Positions 1 through 8,277 of a DNA stretch of 64,000 nt are shown piece by piece. The position numbers and the translations under genes were made by a program. Below the pieces are notes generated by a model, which ran no database searches, was not told where the DNA came from, and saw only the letters and a program-made list of their open reading frames with translations. This stretch comes from Methanolinea sp. (GTDB taxonomy: Archaea > Halobacteriota > Methanomicrobia > Methanomicrobiales > Methanospirillaceae): contig CP064971.1 in assembly GCA_016699325.1 (NCBI GenBank), positions 1,178,001-1,242,000 of the forward strand. The letters are read 5' to 3'. How positions within the stretch are numbered: position 1 is the first letter of the stretch; each line of letters begins with the position of its first letter.

Positions 1-1
1 G

Positions 2-355
2 ATCTTTGGTGCCTTTATCAATGGCAACCTGGGTGCTACGGCCCGGTTCACACGTCACCCGGATGGAAATGAGATGGACTGCGTCTTTACCCTGGACGAT
101 TACAGGGGGAACGGCCTGGCCCGGATTGTCGTTCAGGAACTGCTGAATGCATGCGGTCACGAGAAGATCTACATTCACTCCACCCTGGTTCTCATTTCGT
201 TCTACAAGAAACTTGGGTGGGTACCTATTCCTGAGAAGGAATTGCCGCGATCAATCCGTGACCGCTTCATCTTCTGCTTCGGTGAAATGGAAGGATGCAA
301 TGTCTGCCCGATGGTGAGGGAGGCCGATGGAGGAAGTGAGCCGGTTGTGGAGTAA
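2..355 (+). CDS. GNAT-family N-acetyltransferase, 3' part only
   Basis: The open frame runs in from the left edge, so the 5' end of the gene is missing; 117 residues are visible. The sequence shows the core of an acetyl-CoA binding GNAT fold: a beta strand followed by LDDYRGNGLARIVVQELL, which fits the R/Q-x-x-G-x-G/A pyrophosphate loop, then a strand and FYKKLGW, the usual end of the fold. The tail EGCNVCPMVR holds two cysteines in C-x-x-C spacing, which is unusual for the family. The substrate cannot be told. It is followed by a 0.8 kb gene-poor stretch, so no operon partner is visible downstream. Confidence 0.8.
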   Translation: MFGAFINGNLGATARFTRHPDGNEMDCVFTLDDYRGNGLARIVVQELLNACGHEKIYIHSTLVLISFYKKLGWVPIPEKELPRSIRDRFIFCFGEMEGCNVCPMVREADGGSEPVVE

Positions 356-1129
356 ATACCCGGGTGACACCCCTCACCCAAACTATTTAATGTACGGGGT
401 GTTTGCGGTCGGCCACTCAGCGTGGACGGAGCAGGTGATGAAGAGAAGGGAATGATTCGAGGCCGGAGTTAACCGAGCCTATGCCGGGTAGGTGCTGATC
501 GTTTTCCTCACCAAAGTCCTGTCCAGTCTGACATCACTTTTCTGTAAAAGATCCTGTCGTGAAAAATCTGAAAGCCCTCAAGAATTATCTCCACGAATTC
601 GACACTTACGATCATATACCCCTCTTCTGGGTATCCTGTCAAGATCATTTCCAGCTTCTCCCCGGAAATACACCCAATTCTTGGAGATTTTATCAGGAGA
701 TATGGTCACCCGGAGGCGTCAAATCACTGGTAAATTGCTTCTGGCGAATTGGGTTAAGTCATCTAATTTGATGGAAATACGAAAAAGGTGGCGAAGTCAG
801 GTGGAAGAATAAGCGAAAGGTTGTCCGGAACGCGGGAATGAAACGAGGCCGAGGAACCTCAAAGCAACCTGTTTTCGGGATCCCCTGCAGGAACGATTAG
901 GTTTGGGCAGAAATCGTCGAAATGTTGATGGGACGGTTCATTCTCGCCATGAATGATCTCTCACTCTCCGCCGATGATCTGCTCATGTAATATAAAAGCC
1001 AGGCTGAAGAACTGTAGAGCCCGCCCAGACGTAACTCCGCTGGTGGCAATTCCTGCAACAGTAAGGACCCTTGAGATCCTGCGACAATCTTGGAAAAACG
1101 GTGATGGAGTGTAGCAAAATATCCAAAAA
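356..1129. other. gene-poor stretch with a repeat copy
   Basis: No convincing intact gene is seen. A TATA-like run (aactatttaatg, about 376-387) lies near the left end but leads to no good reading frame. Short frames at 492-812 and 559-771 overlap a degenerate dispersed repeat (540-620, listed separately). The right part up to nifB has no recognisable protein similarity in either strand. The stretch looks like decayed DNA between a 3' gene end and the 3' end of nifB. Confidence 0.5.
540..620 (+). repeat. degenerate dispersed repeat, copy 1
   Basis: About 80 bases align, with a few small gaps, to 16456-16536. The shared core is aattatctccacgaatt, and both ends match (ctgtaaa at the left, atatacc at the right). 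In one frame each copy could encode a peptide starting (M/V)KNL and containing KNYLHEF, and copy 1 stays open to 771, so it may be the 5' end of a former gene, possibly of a transposable element. No terminal inverted repeats were found. The family is not recognised. Confidence 0.5.
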
Positions 1130-2023
1130 TTATTCCTGGTAGAGGCAGGACTGGACATCGTGGCCGAGGCGACCGATCGCATCGGAACGGCATCGCTGGC
1201 AGTGCCGCATCTGCCTGACGTACTTCTCACACTCGTCCTGCATCTTCCGCTTCATCTCTGGTGTCGGCGGTGTGATGTCGGCAAACCTGTATTGTGCGAT
1301 GAGCGGGATCAGGTTGAAATTGTAAACTCCCATCTCGCCGACCTTCTTAGCGATTGCAGGGATGTGGTCTTCATTGATGCCGGGGATGTACACGGTGTTG
1401 ATCTTGACGATCATGTGCCGTTCAACCGCCATCTCAATTCCCCTGAGCTGGTTTTCGAGGAGGATCCTGGCCCCTTCCTCTCCGGTGTATTTTTTTCCCT
1501 TATAGATGATATACTCGTAAATTTTTGCCCCGATCTCAGGATCGATGGCATTCAGAGTCACCGTGACGTTTCCAACATCATATTTCTGCAACAGGTCTAT
1601 TTTTTCCGGGAGGAGGAGACCATTGGTGCTTAAACATTTGATGACGTTTGGAAATTCCTCCTTGAGCCGTCGCAGCGTCTCAAAGGTTGCTTCATTGGCA
1701 AGCGGCTCTCCTGGTCCGGCAATCCCGATGACCTTGATGTAAGGATACTTCTTTATGGCATTCCGGATCAATTCCACGGCTTCATCGGGGGAGAGGACCT
1801 TTGAGGCAACCCCCGGTCTGCTCTCGTTCACGCAATCGAAATCCCTGATGCAGTAGTTGCACTGGATATTGCATGCGGGGGCAACCGGAACATGCGCCCG
1901 CCCGAAGGCATGGCAGGCCCGCTCGGAAAAACAGGGATGTTCCCGGATTCTTCTCAGTTGTTCAGGGTCCCACCTGACCTTTTTTCCCTTGACCTCAGCT
2001 TCTCGGTATCCTTCTTCTGCCAT
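1130..2023 (-). CDS. nifB: NifB, nitrogenase FeMo-cofactor precursor synthase (radical SAM)
   Basis: A 297-residue radical SAM enzyme which in diazotrophs fuses two [4Fe-4S] clusters and inserts carbide to make NifB-co. The family signature is clear: HPCFSERACHAFGR near residue 30, the SAM cluster motif CNIQCNYC, then DCVNESRPGV, GIAGPGEPL, and near the C-terminus CQRCRSDAIGRLG. It is the short archaeal form, lacking the NifX-like C-terminal domain of bacterial NifB. The ATG at 2023 is preferred over upstream frames because ggatgtgatg, close to the consensus GGAGGTGATC, lies just before it. No nifHDK or nifEN genes are in the window, and nifB is common in methanogens that do not fix nitrogen, so diazotrophy cannot be inferred. 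Confidence 0.93.
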   Translation of the reverse strand: MAEEGYREAEVKGKKVRWDPEQLRRIREHPCFSERACHAFGRAHVPVAPACNIQCNYCIRDFDCVNESRPGVASKVLSPDEAVELIRNAIKKYPYIKVIGIAGPGEPLANEATFETLRRLKEEFPNVIKCLSTNGLLLPEKIDLLQKYDVGNVTVTLNAIDPEIGAKIYEYIIYKGKKYTGEEGARILLENQLRGIEMAVERHMIVKINTVYIPGINEDHIPAIAKKVGEMGVYNFNLIPLIAQYRFADITPPTPEMKRKMQDECEKYVRQMRHCQRCRSDAIGRLGHDVQSCLYQE

Positions 2024-2065
2024 GGTGAACATCACATCCGCGTATTATGAAAATTTCGGGCTTCC

Positions 2066-2080
2066 ACTATAAAAATTAAT
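2066..2080 (-). promoter_or_regulatory. TATA-box promoter of nifB
   Basis: On the minus strand the A/T run ending TTTTTATAG lies about 45 bases before the chosen nifB start. An archaeal TATA box there would place the transcript start near 2047, leaving a short leader that carries the ribosome binding site. Confidence 0.45.
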
Positions 2081-2201
2081 TCAATCAGGATAATTTTACC
2101 CGGAATCAGGGTAAATTACACTGGATGTTTCAGAAAAAAAGGCAAGCGGTTCTTGTGGAACGAGAGCAAGCCATATCTCCCATTTCAACGAATTTATTTT
2201 T

Positions 2202-2771
2202 ATGACCTGGAAGAAGACGGTTCTGCAGGGGTTTTTCTGCATTATAACGTTATGCATCGCATTCGTCCTGCTCTCCGGCTGCACATCCACACCGCAGCCA
2301 CTTGCAGGGACGGGGGATACGGTGAAGGTTTTTTATTCTTTGTCACTCCCTGATGGGACGCTGTTTGATACGAATGAAAATAAGACACCCCTTGAATTCA
2401 CTATCGGTAAGGGAATGGTGATTCCCGGTTTTGAAGAGGCGGTTATCGGGCTTACACCGGGCCAGACAATAACGGTGACCATTCCCCCTGAGAAAGGCTA
2501 TGGGCCCTATCATCCGGATCTGGTGAATACGCTGAAAACAGATGCGATCAGGCAGACCCTAGATCAGCTCGAGGCAGACCGAAACCTGGTGCCCATGACG
2601 TACCCTGGTATTGGTGAGGAGTATATCTGGAGGAAACCAGACGGTACAATTGGTTATCTGAAATTCTCGAATATCACCGAGGTGACAACTACCGTTGATG
2701 AGAACCACCCTCTTGCCGGGAAAGATCTGGTCTTTCAGATAACCCTTGTCGAAATCGTCGGGAAGCCATGA
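2202..2771 (+). CDS. FKBP-type peptidyl-prolyl isomerase, lipoprotein
   Basis: A 189-residue protein with a signal peptide and lipobox (LLSGC, Cys about residue 27), so it is probably anchored outside the cytoplasmic membrane. The mature part begins with an FKBP core: GDTVKVFYSLSLPDGTLFDT, GKGMVIPGFEEAVIGL and PPEKGYGPYHPDL are the typical active-site segments. As in other archaeal FKBPs an insert-in-flap region separates this from the last strand (VFQITLVEIVG). It likely speeds proline isomerisation and helps folding of exported proteins. It stands alone, with a short upstream gap from the divergent nifB promoter. Confidence 0.9.
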   Translation: MTWKKTVLQGFFCIITLCIAFVLLSGCTSTPQPLAGTGDTVKVFYSLSLPDGTLFDTNENKTPLEFTIGKGMVIPGFEEAVIGLTPGQTITVTIPPEKGYGPYHPDLVNTLKTDAIRQTLDQLEADRNLVPMTYPGIGEEYIWRKPDGTIGYLKFSNITEVTTTVDENHPLAGKDLVFQITLVEIVGKP

Positions 2772-3587
2772 TACTGGAAGAGCGCATCCTCACCAGATGC
2801 CTTCATTGTCCCTAGAACCGCTGAATCATTGAGATGTCCCGGGCCGCGGTCCACAGGCCAGATCGAAATCCATGGAATCGGCGCCAAACAATTTTTTCCG
2901 GCACAAAAAGGCTTGGTTGAAAATTGAATCCATAGCTCAGGTATTTTCAGGTTTCAACACATTTTAGAAGAAAAAGAGATTTCGGGCAGACAGTGCTGCC
3001 CGATACGATCCGATACCTTTTTTATCAGGATGTAGTATTTTCAAAATGGTGTACCGAACAACCGCCCCGTCATTGCTTTGCCTGGAGTACTGCCAATATT
3101 GATGCCACCTTGATTGTTTAGTGCTTTTCAGGCAGGCTTCGCCCGCGGAATCGGTGCACCAAAAAATGGATTTTATTTTCAGGTATATAAATTAAGTGGT
3201 CGAATTCGTATTCTTTTAGGATATTTTTGGATGCGTCAGCCATTCCGGACTCCTTTGAGTGATCTGGCGTCACAAAAAACATTAAAATTTCTAATGACGA
3301 TTCGGGGCTAATTTCCTAAAAAAACCGATTATCTCTAGGATTTGAAAAACCTTTGTTTTCTCCTCCTTCTGCAGTCCCAACCCCTCCCATGTCCAGATTT
3401 TTGGATGAACGCATAAAACGACATAAAATTTTTCATAAAACTGGGGGGGGTGCCGCACCAGGCACTTAAGTGATTGCTCTGATGGCGCTCGCGGTCTTTC
3501 CCCCATTCCATGAAGCGTTGCTGGAAGAACAGGTGCCCCATGCAATCGAGGACCTGGATCCCGGGAACACCATTAAGCGATGGACCA
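2772..3587. other. gene-free stretch before tRNA-Val
   Basis: No intact gene is visible in 0.8 kb. The left part is AT-rich and has no coding character. Just before the tRNA, a plus-strand frame (3482 onward: MALAVFPPFHEALLEEQVPH and the following 15 residues) has codon use like a real gene but runs into the tRNA. It may be a leftover fragment of an unknown gene next to the tRNA locus. Confidence 0.4.
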
Positions 3588-3661
3588 TGGGCTCGAGGAG
3601 ATTCGAACTCCTGACCTCCGCCGTGTAAGGGCGACGTCATAACCAACTAGACCACGAGCCC
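3588..3661 (-). tRNA. tRNA-Val (anticodon TAC)
   Basis: The minus strand folds as a 74-base cloverleaf: acceptor GGGCTCG/CGAGCCC, anticodon loop CTTACAC giving TAC, T arm with GTTCGAATC and discriminator A. CCA is not encoded. A TATA-like AATATC lies about 30 bases upstream of the 5' end. There is no intron. Confidence 0.95.
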
Positions 3662-3731
3662 GGAAAGACTATACGAATTCGATGGGCGAGATATTAAGAT
3701 TGTTGACTTTGCACAGTCGGCCGGGAACGGA

Positions 3732-4367
3732 TCACTCCCGTATAAACTCTCCTGCAATCTCAACCCGTGGCATAATCTTATCCTGTATCTTCAGGGACCA
3801 CCGCTCTTCGGAGACAGAGATCGGGCTAAGGGATGAGAAGAGATGGATCACCTCGTCTCTGGTAAAGTAGTGTGTCAGGATACCATCTCCTTTGACCCGG
3901 GTTGAATGTCCAATCGCGATCCCTGTGCCTGCCCGGAAGTCGTCAACAGAAAACCCTCTGAAAAAGAGCCTGCCGCCCCGTTGCAGGACCCGGAACGATT
4001 CGGCGGCAATCATCGCCCGGACAGGTTCCGGTACATGGCCAGCGATGTGGTTGAGGAACACGGCATCGAAGATCCTGTCCCTGAAGGGCAGTGCCGCAGC
4101 ATCGGCCAGGATATAGTCAAGGGCACCCAGGTGAGGATTGTTCCTGGAAAGGTCGAGGGCGGAGCGGGAAAAGTCGAGGGCAATGATCTTCCAGCCCAGC
4201 GGGACCATCGCAGCAAGCGTCTTGCCATCTCCGCACCCGGCCTCAAGAACCCGTGACCCGGGAAGGAGGGAGGGCAGTTCCCGGGGCGCTCCGCCGTAGA
4301 GCCTCCCTTTCGCAAGGTATTCCCGTTCCCATGCGGCCCGGGCTGTTTCGGAACTATGCCCGTTCAT
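3732..4367 (-). CDS. class I SAM-dependent methyltransferase
   Basis: A 211-residue protein with a Rossmann methyltransferase core: VLEAGCGDGKTL (motif I, about residue 43), IALDFSRSALDL (motif II), then DYILADAAALPF and FDAVFLNHIAGHV (post-motif and motif IV). The C-terminal part is variable, so the substrate is unknown. The open frame extends upstream into mch, but the ATG at 4367 gives a start typical of the family and lies 22 bases after the mch stop. It is therefore probably co-transcribed with mch; a link to methanogenesis is only suggested by that position. Confidence 0.8.
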   Translation of the reverse strand: MNGHSSETARAAWEREYLAKGRLYGGAPRELPSLLPGSRVLEAGCGDGKTLAAMVPLGWKIIALDFSRSALDLSRNNPHLGALDYILADAAALPFRDRIFDAVFLNHIAGHVPEPVRAMIAAESFRVLQRGGRLFFRGFSVDDFRAGTGIAIGHSTRVKGDGILTHYFTRDEVIHLFSSLSPISVSEERWSLKIQDKIMPRVEIAGEFIRE

Positions 4368-4389
4368 CAGGTAAAGGAAGGAGGGGTCA

Positions 4390-5334
4390 TCAGATGAGCC
4401 CGAATGACCTGAGAGTGACCTCCGGGTTGATCTTCCCGGTGTGATATACTGCCCCTTCGGAGACCTCGTTGATGATAACTTCGGCCGGAGAGAAAAGCGA
4501 AGTATCGATCTTGTAGAAGTCATACCCTGCTGCTTTGAAGATCTCGTTGAAAGGCTTCCCATATCCCTTTGACTTGCAGCTCGGGATCTTCTCCAGGTAA
4601 TCCTTGATATCGGGAGCTTTCATGGTCAGCATGATTCGTCCATGATAGATGGTTGCATCGTTCGTGACGCCCATTGCATTCTTTGGTCCCCTGACCGGTG
4701 GGATGGGGGCGGTCCCGAAACCCGAGATGACCTTGCGCGTATCAAAATGGAGTTCATTCAGCTTGTAAATAGCGGTTTCGACGCACCGTCCCGCGACCTG
4801 GATGGAACCGACGATTGAGGATGTGGGGGCCACAACGGCACAGACATTGGCGACATCGACCCCGCAATCCTCGGCAATCTTTTCCATGACCTGCCCGTTC
4901 GGGAGGTGGTCGCTTTCAAGGGCGATGATGGCCGAGTCAAAGTCATCTACGTAATCGATGACTTCGTAGGTGTGCTTCGGTTTTAACGAGAGTGCCCGGG
5001 CCGGGCCGCTCCCCATCGCGAAATACGTATTCAGCTTGATCGTCCATCCGGCTTTCTGGGCGCCGAGACAGGAGACCGATGGGAAATCGGTGAATACATC
5101 AATGAATGGAACGGGGAACTCCCCGACCTGTCCCATCCGGAAATTCACTTCACCAAGACCACCCATGCAGATCTCGGTAAATGCCCTCCCCGCTGCATAC
5201 CCGCCCCGGGTGCTGACACCGCAGTCTACGATCCGGGCCCCATTGTCGAGTTCGTGATAGGCTGCGTTAAATTCCTCGGCATATTCAGCGAGGTTTTCAA
5301 AAATTTCAAGCGCTAATTCATTTACACTGAGCAC
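4390..5334 (-). CDS. mch: methenyltetrahydromethanopterin cyclohydrolase
   Basis: Mch interconverts N5-formyl-H4MPT and N5,N10-methenyl-H4MPT, the third step of CO2 reduction to methane, in the cytoplasm. The 314-residue product matches the family along its length: ELDNGARIVDCGV, the GGYAAGRAFTEICMGG region, DFPSVSCLGAQKAGW, and VISGFGTAPIPPV near the middle. A GTG at 5334 is taken as start: it follows a GGGGGT ribosome site by eight bases and gives the usual length, whereas the open frame reaches further upstream. The methyltransferase follows 22 bases downstream; orc1/cdc6 lies upstream in the same direction with only 75 bases between. Confidence 0.96.
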   Translation of the reverse strand: MLSVNELALEIFENLAEYAEEFNAAYHELDNGARIVDCGVSTRGGYAAGRAFTEICMGGLGEVNFRMGQVGEFPVPFIDVFTDFPSVSCLGAQKAGWTIKLNTYFAMGSGPARALSLKPKHTYEVIDYVDDFDSAIIALESDHLPNGQVMEKIAEDCGVDVANVCAVVAPTSSIVGSIQVAGRCVETAIYKLNELHFDTRKVISGFGTAPIPPVRGPKNAMGVTNDATIYHGRIMLTMKAPDIKDYLEKIPSCKSKGYGKPFNEIFKAAGYDFYKIDTSLFSPAEVIINEVSEGAVYHTGKINPEVTLRSFGLI

Positions 5335-5395
5335 GTGGAATACCCCCTTAAACATAAAAATGGCAGATGAAGAGATAAGATTTGTCAAATGATTC

Positions 5396-5409
5396 GTTTT
5401 TAAATACCC
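5396..5409 (-). promoter_or_regulatory. TATA-box promoter of mch
   Basis: Minus-strand GGGTATTTAAAAAC abuts the orc1/cdc6 stop codon. It fits an archaeal TATA box with transcription starting near 5372-5375, about 40 bases before the GTG start of mch. This would let mch be expressed independently of the replication gene upstream. Confidence 0.5.
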
Positions 5410-6534
5410 TTAACCTAGATTCTCAAGAATTTTTGCAGGGTCGTACCGAAGGCTTATCACACGCGTCCGCCCTCGCCCGTCACGGTAATGCAGGTTTATC
5501 AGGCGCATGGCATCAAGCTTCTTGACGATCTCGTAGAACCTGGTGTACCCGATTTGCATAGTCTCTTTCACCGCTTTGTAGACTTCACCGGCATTCATCT
5601 CGGCATCCTGCATGCTTTGCCCTGCAATGGAGCGGAGCAGGCTTTTCTCCTCTTCGTTAAGCGATTTGACCGATGAGGCGAGGTGCAGGTATCGCGAAAC
5701 ATTATAAGCCTTGCAGATATCATCGCGATCGATGGTCCGGCTTGCCTTTCGTTCAGCGTTCAGTGCCGCCCGCTTGACCAGATCGATTCCCACACGCAGG
5801 TCTCCCGATTTCTGCGTCTGCTCAACGATCAGATCAAACATCTCCTCTGATAGGCATCCGGGATACAGCCCCTGCATCACCCGCTCCTGCATGATCGTGC
5901 GGACCTCTCCGTCGCTGTATGGGGGAAAGTAAATCTCGGAAGGGCGGAAGACCGAGGATACCCGGGCGTCAACAGCCCGCGAGAGATCGACATCCATATC
6001 GCTGATTATCACAATGACCCCGATCCGGGTCCCAGGATACGCTTCGTGGGACCTGAGCAGGGAATAGAGAACCCTGTTTATCTCGTTCTCGTAGAGGAGG
6101 TAATTGGCATCATCAAGGCAGACGACCAGCACGGCCTCTTCCTTCTGGAGGAGGCGGGCGATGGCATCGAATACCTGCTTGAACGAGGTTCCCGATGCCG
6201 GGGGAAGATGGCCGGACAGCTTGCGGTATATCTGGGAAAATATGGCAAACTTGGTATTGTCGATCTGGCAGTTGATGTATACCGGGATCAGTTTTCTGGT
6301 AGACTCCTCGATCTCCCCAAAGAGTTTCCTGACGCTGGTGGTTTTTCCCGTACCGGGGAGCCCGCGGCAGATGCTGTTGAGAGGCCGACCTCCCCGGAGG
6401 CCGGGCTGTATCTGGAACGCGAGTTCCCTCATCTGCGTCTCGCGGTGATTGAACTGCTCGGGGACATAATCGATCTCAAAGACCTCGGGATCGCGGAACA
6501 GGGTCTCATCCCACATCAGGATAGTCTTCTTCAT
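5410..6534 (-). CDS. Orc1/Cdc6 replication initiator
   Basis: A 374-residue AAA+ origin-binding protein that marks replication origins and helps load MCM. Visible are Walker A (GLPGTGKTT, about residue 58), Walker B (VVCLDDANYLL), sensor 1 (VIVIISDMDVDL), a sensor 2 region with GDLRVGIDLVKRA, and a C-terminal winged helix from about residue 285. The Walker B reads DDAN rather than the common DE(I/A)D, a variation seen in one group of Orc1 paralogs. The ATG at 6534 follows GTGGTG. It lies 13 bases behind the zinc-ribbon gene, so there is no adjacent intergenic stretch that could hold an origin, suggesting a non-origin-linked paralog. Confidence 0.92.
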   Translation of the reverse strand: MKKTILMWDETLFRDPEVFEIDYVPEQFNHRETQMRELAFQIQPGLRGGRPLNSICRGLPGTGKTTSVRKLFGEIEESTRKLIPVYINCQIDNTKFAIFSQIYRKLSGHLPPASGTSFKQVFDAIARLLQKEEAVLVVCLDDANYLLYENEINRVLYSLLRSHEAYPGTRIGVIVIISDMDVDLSRAVDARVSSVFRPSEIYFPPYSDGEVRTIMQERVMQGLYPGCLSEEMFDLIVEQTQKSGDLRVGIDLVKRAALNAERKASRTIDRDDICKAYNVSRYLHLASSVKSLNEEEKSLLRSIAGQSMQDAEMNAGEVYKAVKETMQIGYTRFYEIVKKLDAMRLINLHYRDGRGRTRVISLRYDPAKILENLG

Positions 6535-6547
6535 TATGTGCACCACT

Positions 6548-7033
6548 TTATTTACAATCCCGAAGACACGCCCGGCAGAGGGTACGGCTCGTGAACAGCC
6601 GGCTCATCTTCTGTTCGGCCGGAGTCATTGTGCTGCCGCAGATCTCACAGGCGGGCATTTCTCCGGAGTTCTGTGCAGGAGCCGGTGCCGTACTGGTTGA
6701 ATTCCGGGCAGCAGTTGCAGCTTCCGGAGGCTCTCCATCCACCGGAAGACCATGTCCCCCTCCTTTCGGGCGGCCACCATGTTCGCCCCCCTCCGGGGTC
6801 GGGGCAACAGGAGATGGATGCCGGGCTGGAAAAACCCGTGTACGATAGGAGTCCACCTTCCCGGCGGTCACCGGGTCTCCCCGCCCGAATCTCCCGAGAA
6901 CCTCATCGAGGAATGCGGCCAGTTCCCCGGCATCCTCAGCAGAGCCCACCTCGCCGGTCACTTCGAGCCGGAGGTTCTCATAGTGTTCGAGGTTGACCGT
7001 GACCCCTATGGTGAGGTTCTTCCGGGTGCCCAT
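6548..7033 (-). CDS. conserved hypothetical protein with C-terminal zinc ribbon
   Basis: A 161-residue protein of unknown role. Residues 1-50 form a compact strand-helix segment (LTIGVTVNLEHYENLRLEV, then AGELAAFLDEVLGRFG). Residues 60-120 are low-complexity, rich in Pro, Gly and Ala, probably a flexible linker. The end carries CEICG and CRACL, a four-cysteine zinc ribbon. It precedes orc1/cdc6 by 13 bases in the same direction, so the two are likely co-transcribed; a nucleic-acid role is possible but not shown. Confidence 0.7.
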   Translation of the reverse strand: MGTRKNLTIGVTVNLEHYENLRLEVTGEVGSAEDAGELAAFLDEVLGRFGRGDPVTAGKVDSYRTRVFPARHPSPVAPTPEGGEHGGRPKGGGHGLPVDGEPPEAATAARNSTSTAPAPAQNSGEMPACEICGSTMTPAEQKMSRLFTSRTLCRACLRDCK

Positions 7034-7090
7034 GAGATCATAGTTTGACAGCCGCTCTGATATGGTTTATGATAGAGAAAAATCCCTGTT

Positions 7091-8254
7091 TCAGGAAGGT
7101 GAGAAGAGGAGGGGGAGGAGTTCGGTTGCCGTGATAGTGCCATATCCCCCCCTCGCCGCTTCCCGCTCGGAGAAGGTACGGGTGGTGTCCCGCCCCTTTC
7201 CAAGTATGGCAAAAGGAACCGGATCGGTAGTATGTGTCTTCAGCCGCACCGGGGTCGGATGATCGGGGAGGATAGCGATGATCCCGGCAAAGCCCTGCAT
7301 GATTGTCCCGATCATCGCGTCGACCCGCTCGATGGCAAGCACCTTCTCGCGGACATCCCCGAGGTGACCAGCTTCGTCGGGAGCTTCGATGTGCACGTAG
7401 AGGAAGTCCAGGTGCTCGAGTGCCGATAGGGCATACCTTGCCTTGGCCTGGTAATCGGTATCGAGATATCCTGTCGCTCCGGGAACTTCGATCACTTCCA
7501 TTTTTGCACACCGGGCAATACCCTGGAGCAGGTCGACGGCAGAAATGATGCCGCCCCGTTTCCCGAACCTCTCCCGAAAGGACGGAAGTGACGGGCTCTT
7601 TCCCCCGCTCCACGGCCATACCTGCGTGGCGGGAAGTTTGCCGGCTGCGAGCCGGGCCCGGTTCACCGGGTGGTCCCGGAAGATCTCCCTGCTCTTCTCC
7701 ATGCAGGATATCAGGGCGGGACCGTCCCCACCTCTCGGGAGGAACGGGACGATCTCCCTGCCCACGATGTCATGAGGCGGCACGGTGAGCGAACCCGATC
7801 CACCGTGGAGGACGAGCAGGTTCCGGTAGCTGATACCCGGATAGAACGTTGCGGAGGGAACGGTGTTTTCAAGCGAGGAAAGGAGTTCTTTTCCCTCGGC
7901 GCTGGAGATGTGGCCGGCCGAGAAATCGGCCATGATGCCATCGCGGACCATGACCAGGTTGCACCGGTAAGCGATATCCGATGAGCCGAGCTCGATCTGC
8001 ATGCTCGCCGCTTCGAGCGGGCCTCTTCCGGTGTAGAAGGTGCGCGGATCGTAGCCGAGCAGCCCGAGATTGGCGATATCGCTTCCGGGTTCGAATCCGT
8101 CCGGTATGGTCTGCACCAGACCCATGCAGCCGTCGTGGGCGATACGGTCCATGTTCGGCGTATGGGCAAACTCGAGCGGGGTCTTGCCGCCAAGTTCGTC
8201 GAGGGGTTCATCCGCCATACCGTCGCCGAGAATGACCAAGTATTTCTTCTGCAT
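7091..8254 (-). CDS. apgM: 2,3-bisphosphoglycerate-independent phosphoglycerate mutase, archaeal type
   Basis: ApgM interconverts 3- and 2-phosphoglycerate in glycolysis and gluconeogenesis. The 387-residue protein belongs to the alkaline phosphatase superfamily: ILGDGMADEP at the N-terminus provides the first metal ligands, GSDIANLGLLGYDP carries the catalytic Ser, and HIEAPDEAGHLGD and LPDHPTP give the remaining metal ligands near residues 285 and 330. Length is close to that usual for the archaeal family. The next gene leftward is 57 bases away; the epimerase gene upstream ends 23 bases before the start, suggesting co-transcription. Confidence 0.95.
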   Translation of the reverse strand: MQKKYLVILGDGMADEPLDELGGKTPLEFAHTPNMDRIAHDGCMGLVQTIPDGFEPGSDIANLGLLGYDPRTFYTGRGPLEAASMQIELGSSDIAYRCNLVMVRDGIMADFSAGHISSAEGKELLSSLENTVPSATFYPGISYRNLLVLHGGSGSLTVPPHDIVGREIVPFLPRGGDGPALISCMEKSREIFRDHPVNRARLAAGKLPATQVWPWSGGKSPSLPSFRERFGKRGGIISAVDLLQGIARCAKMEVIEVPGATGYLDTDYQAKARYALSALEHLDFLYVHIEAPDEAGHLGDVREKVLAIERVDAMIGTIMQGFAGIIAILPDHPTPVRLKTHTTDPVPFAILGKGRDTTRTFSEREAARGGYGTITATELLPLLFSPS

Positions 8255-8277
8255 TGCAATCTGTCGTCCCAGAGGGT

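Noticed and set aside
6535..6547. possible replication origin beside orc1/cdc6
   Set aside because: Only 13 bases separate it from the next gene upstream, and no ORB-like repeats or AT-rich unwinding stretch were seen around it.
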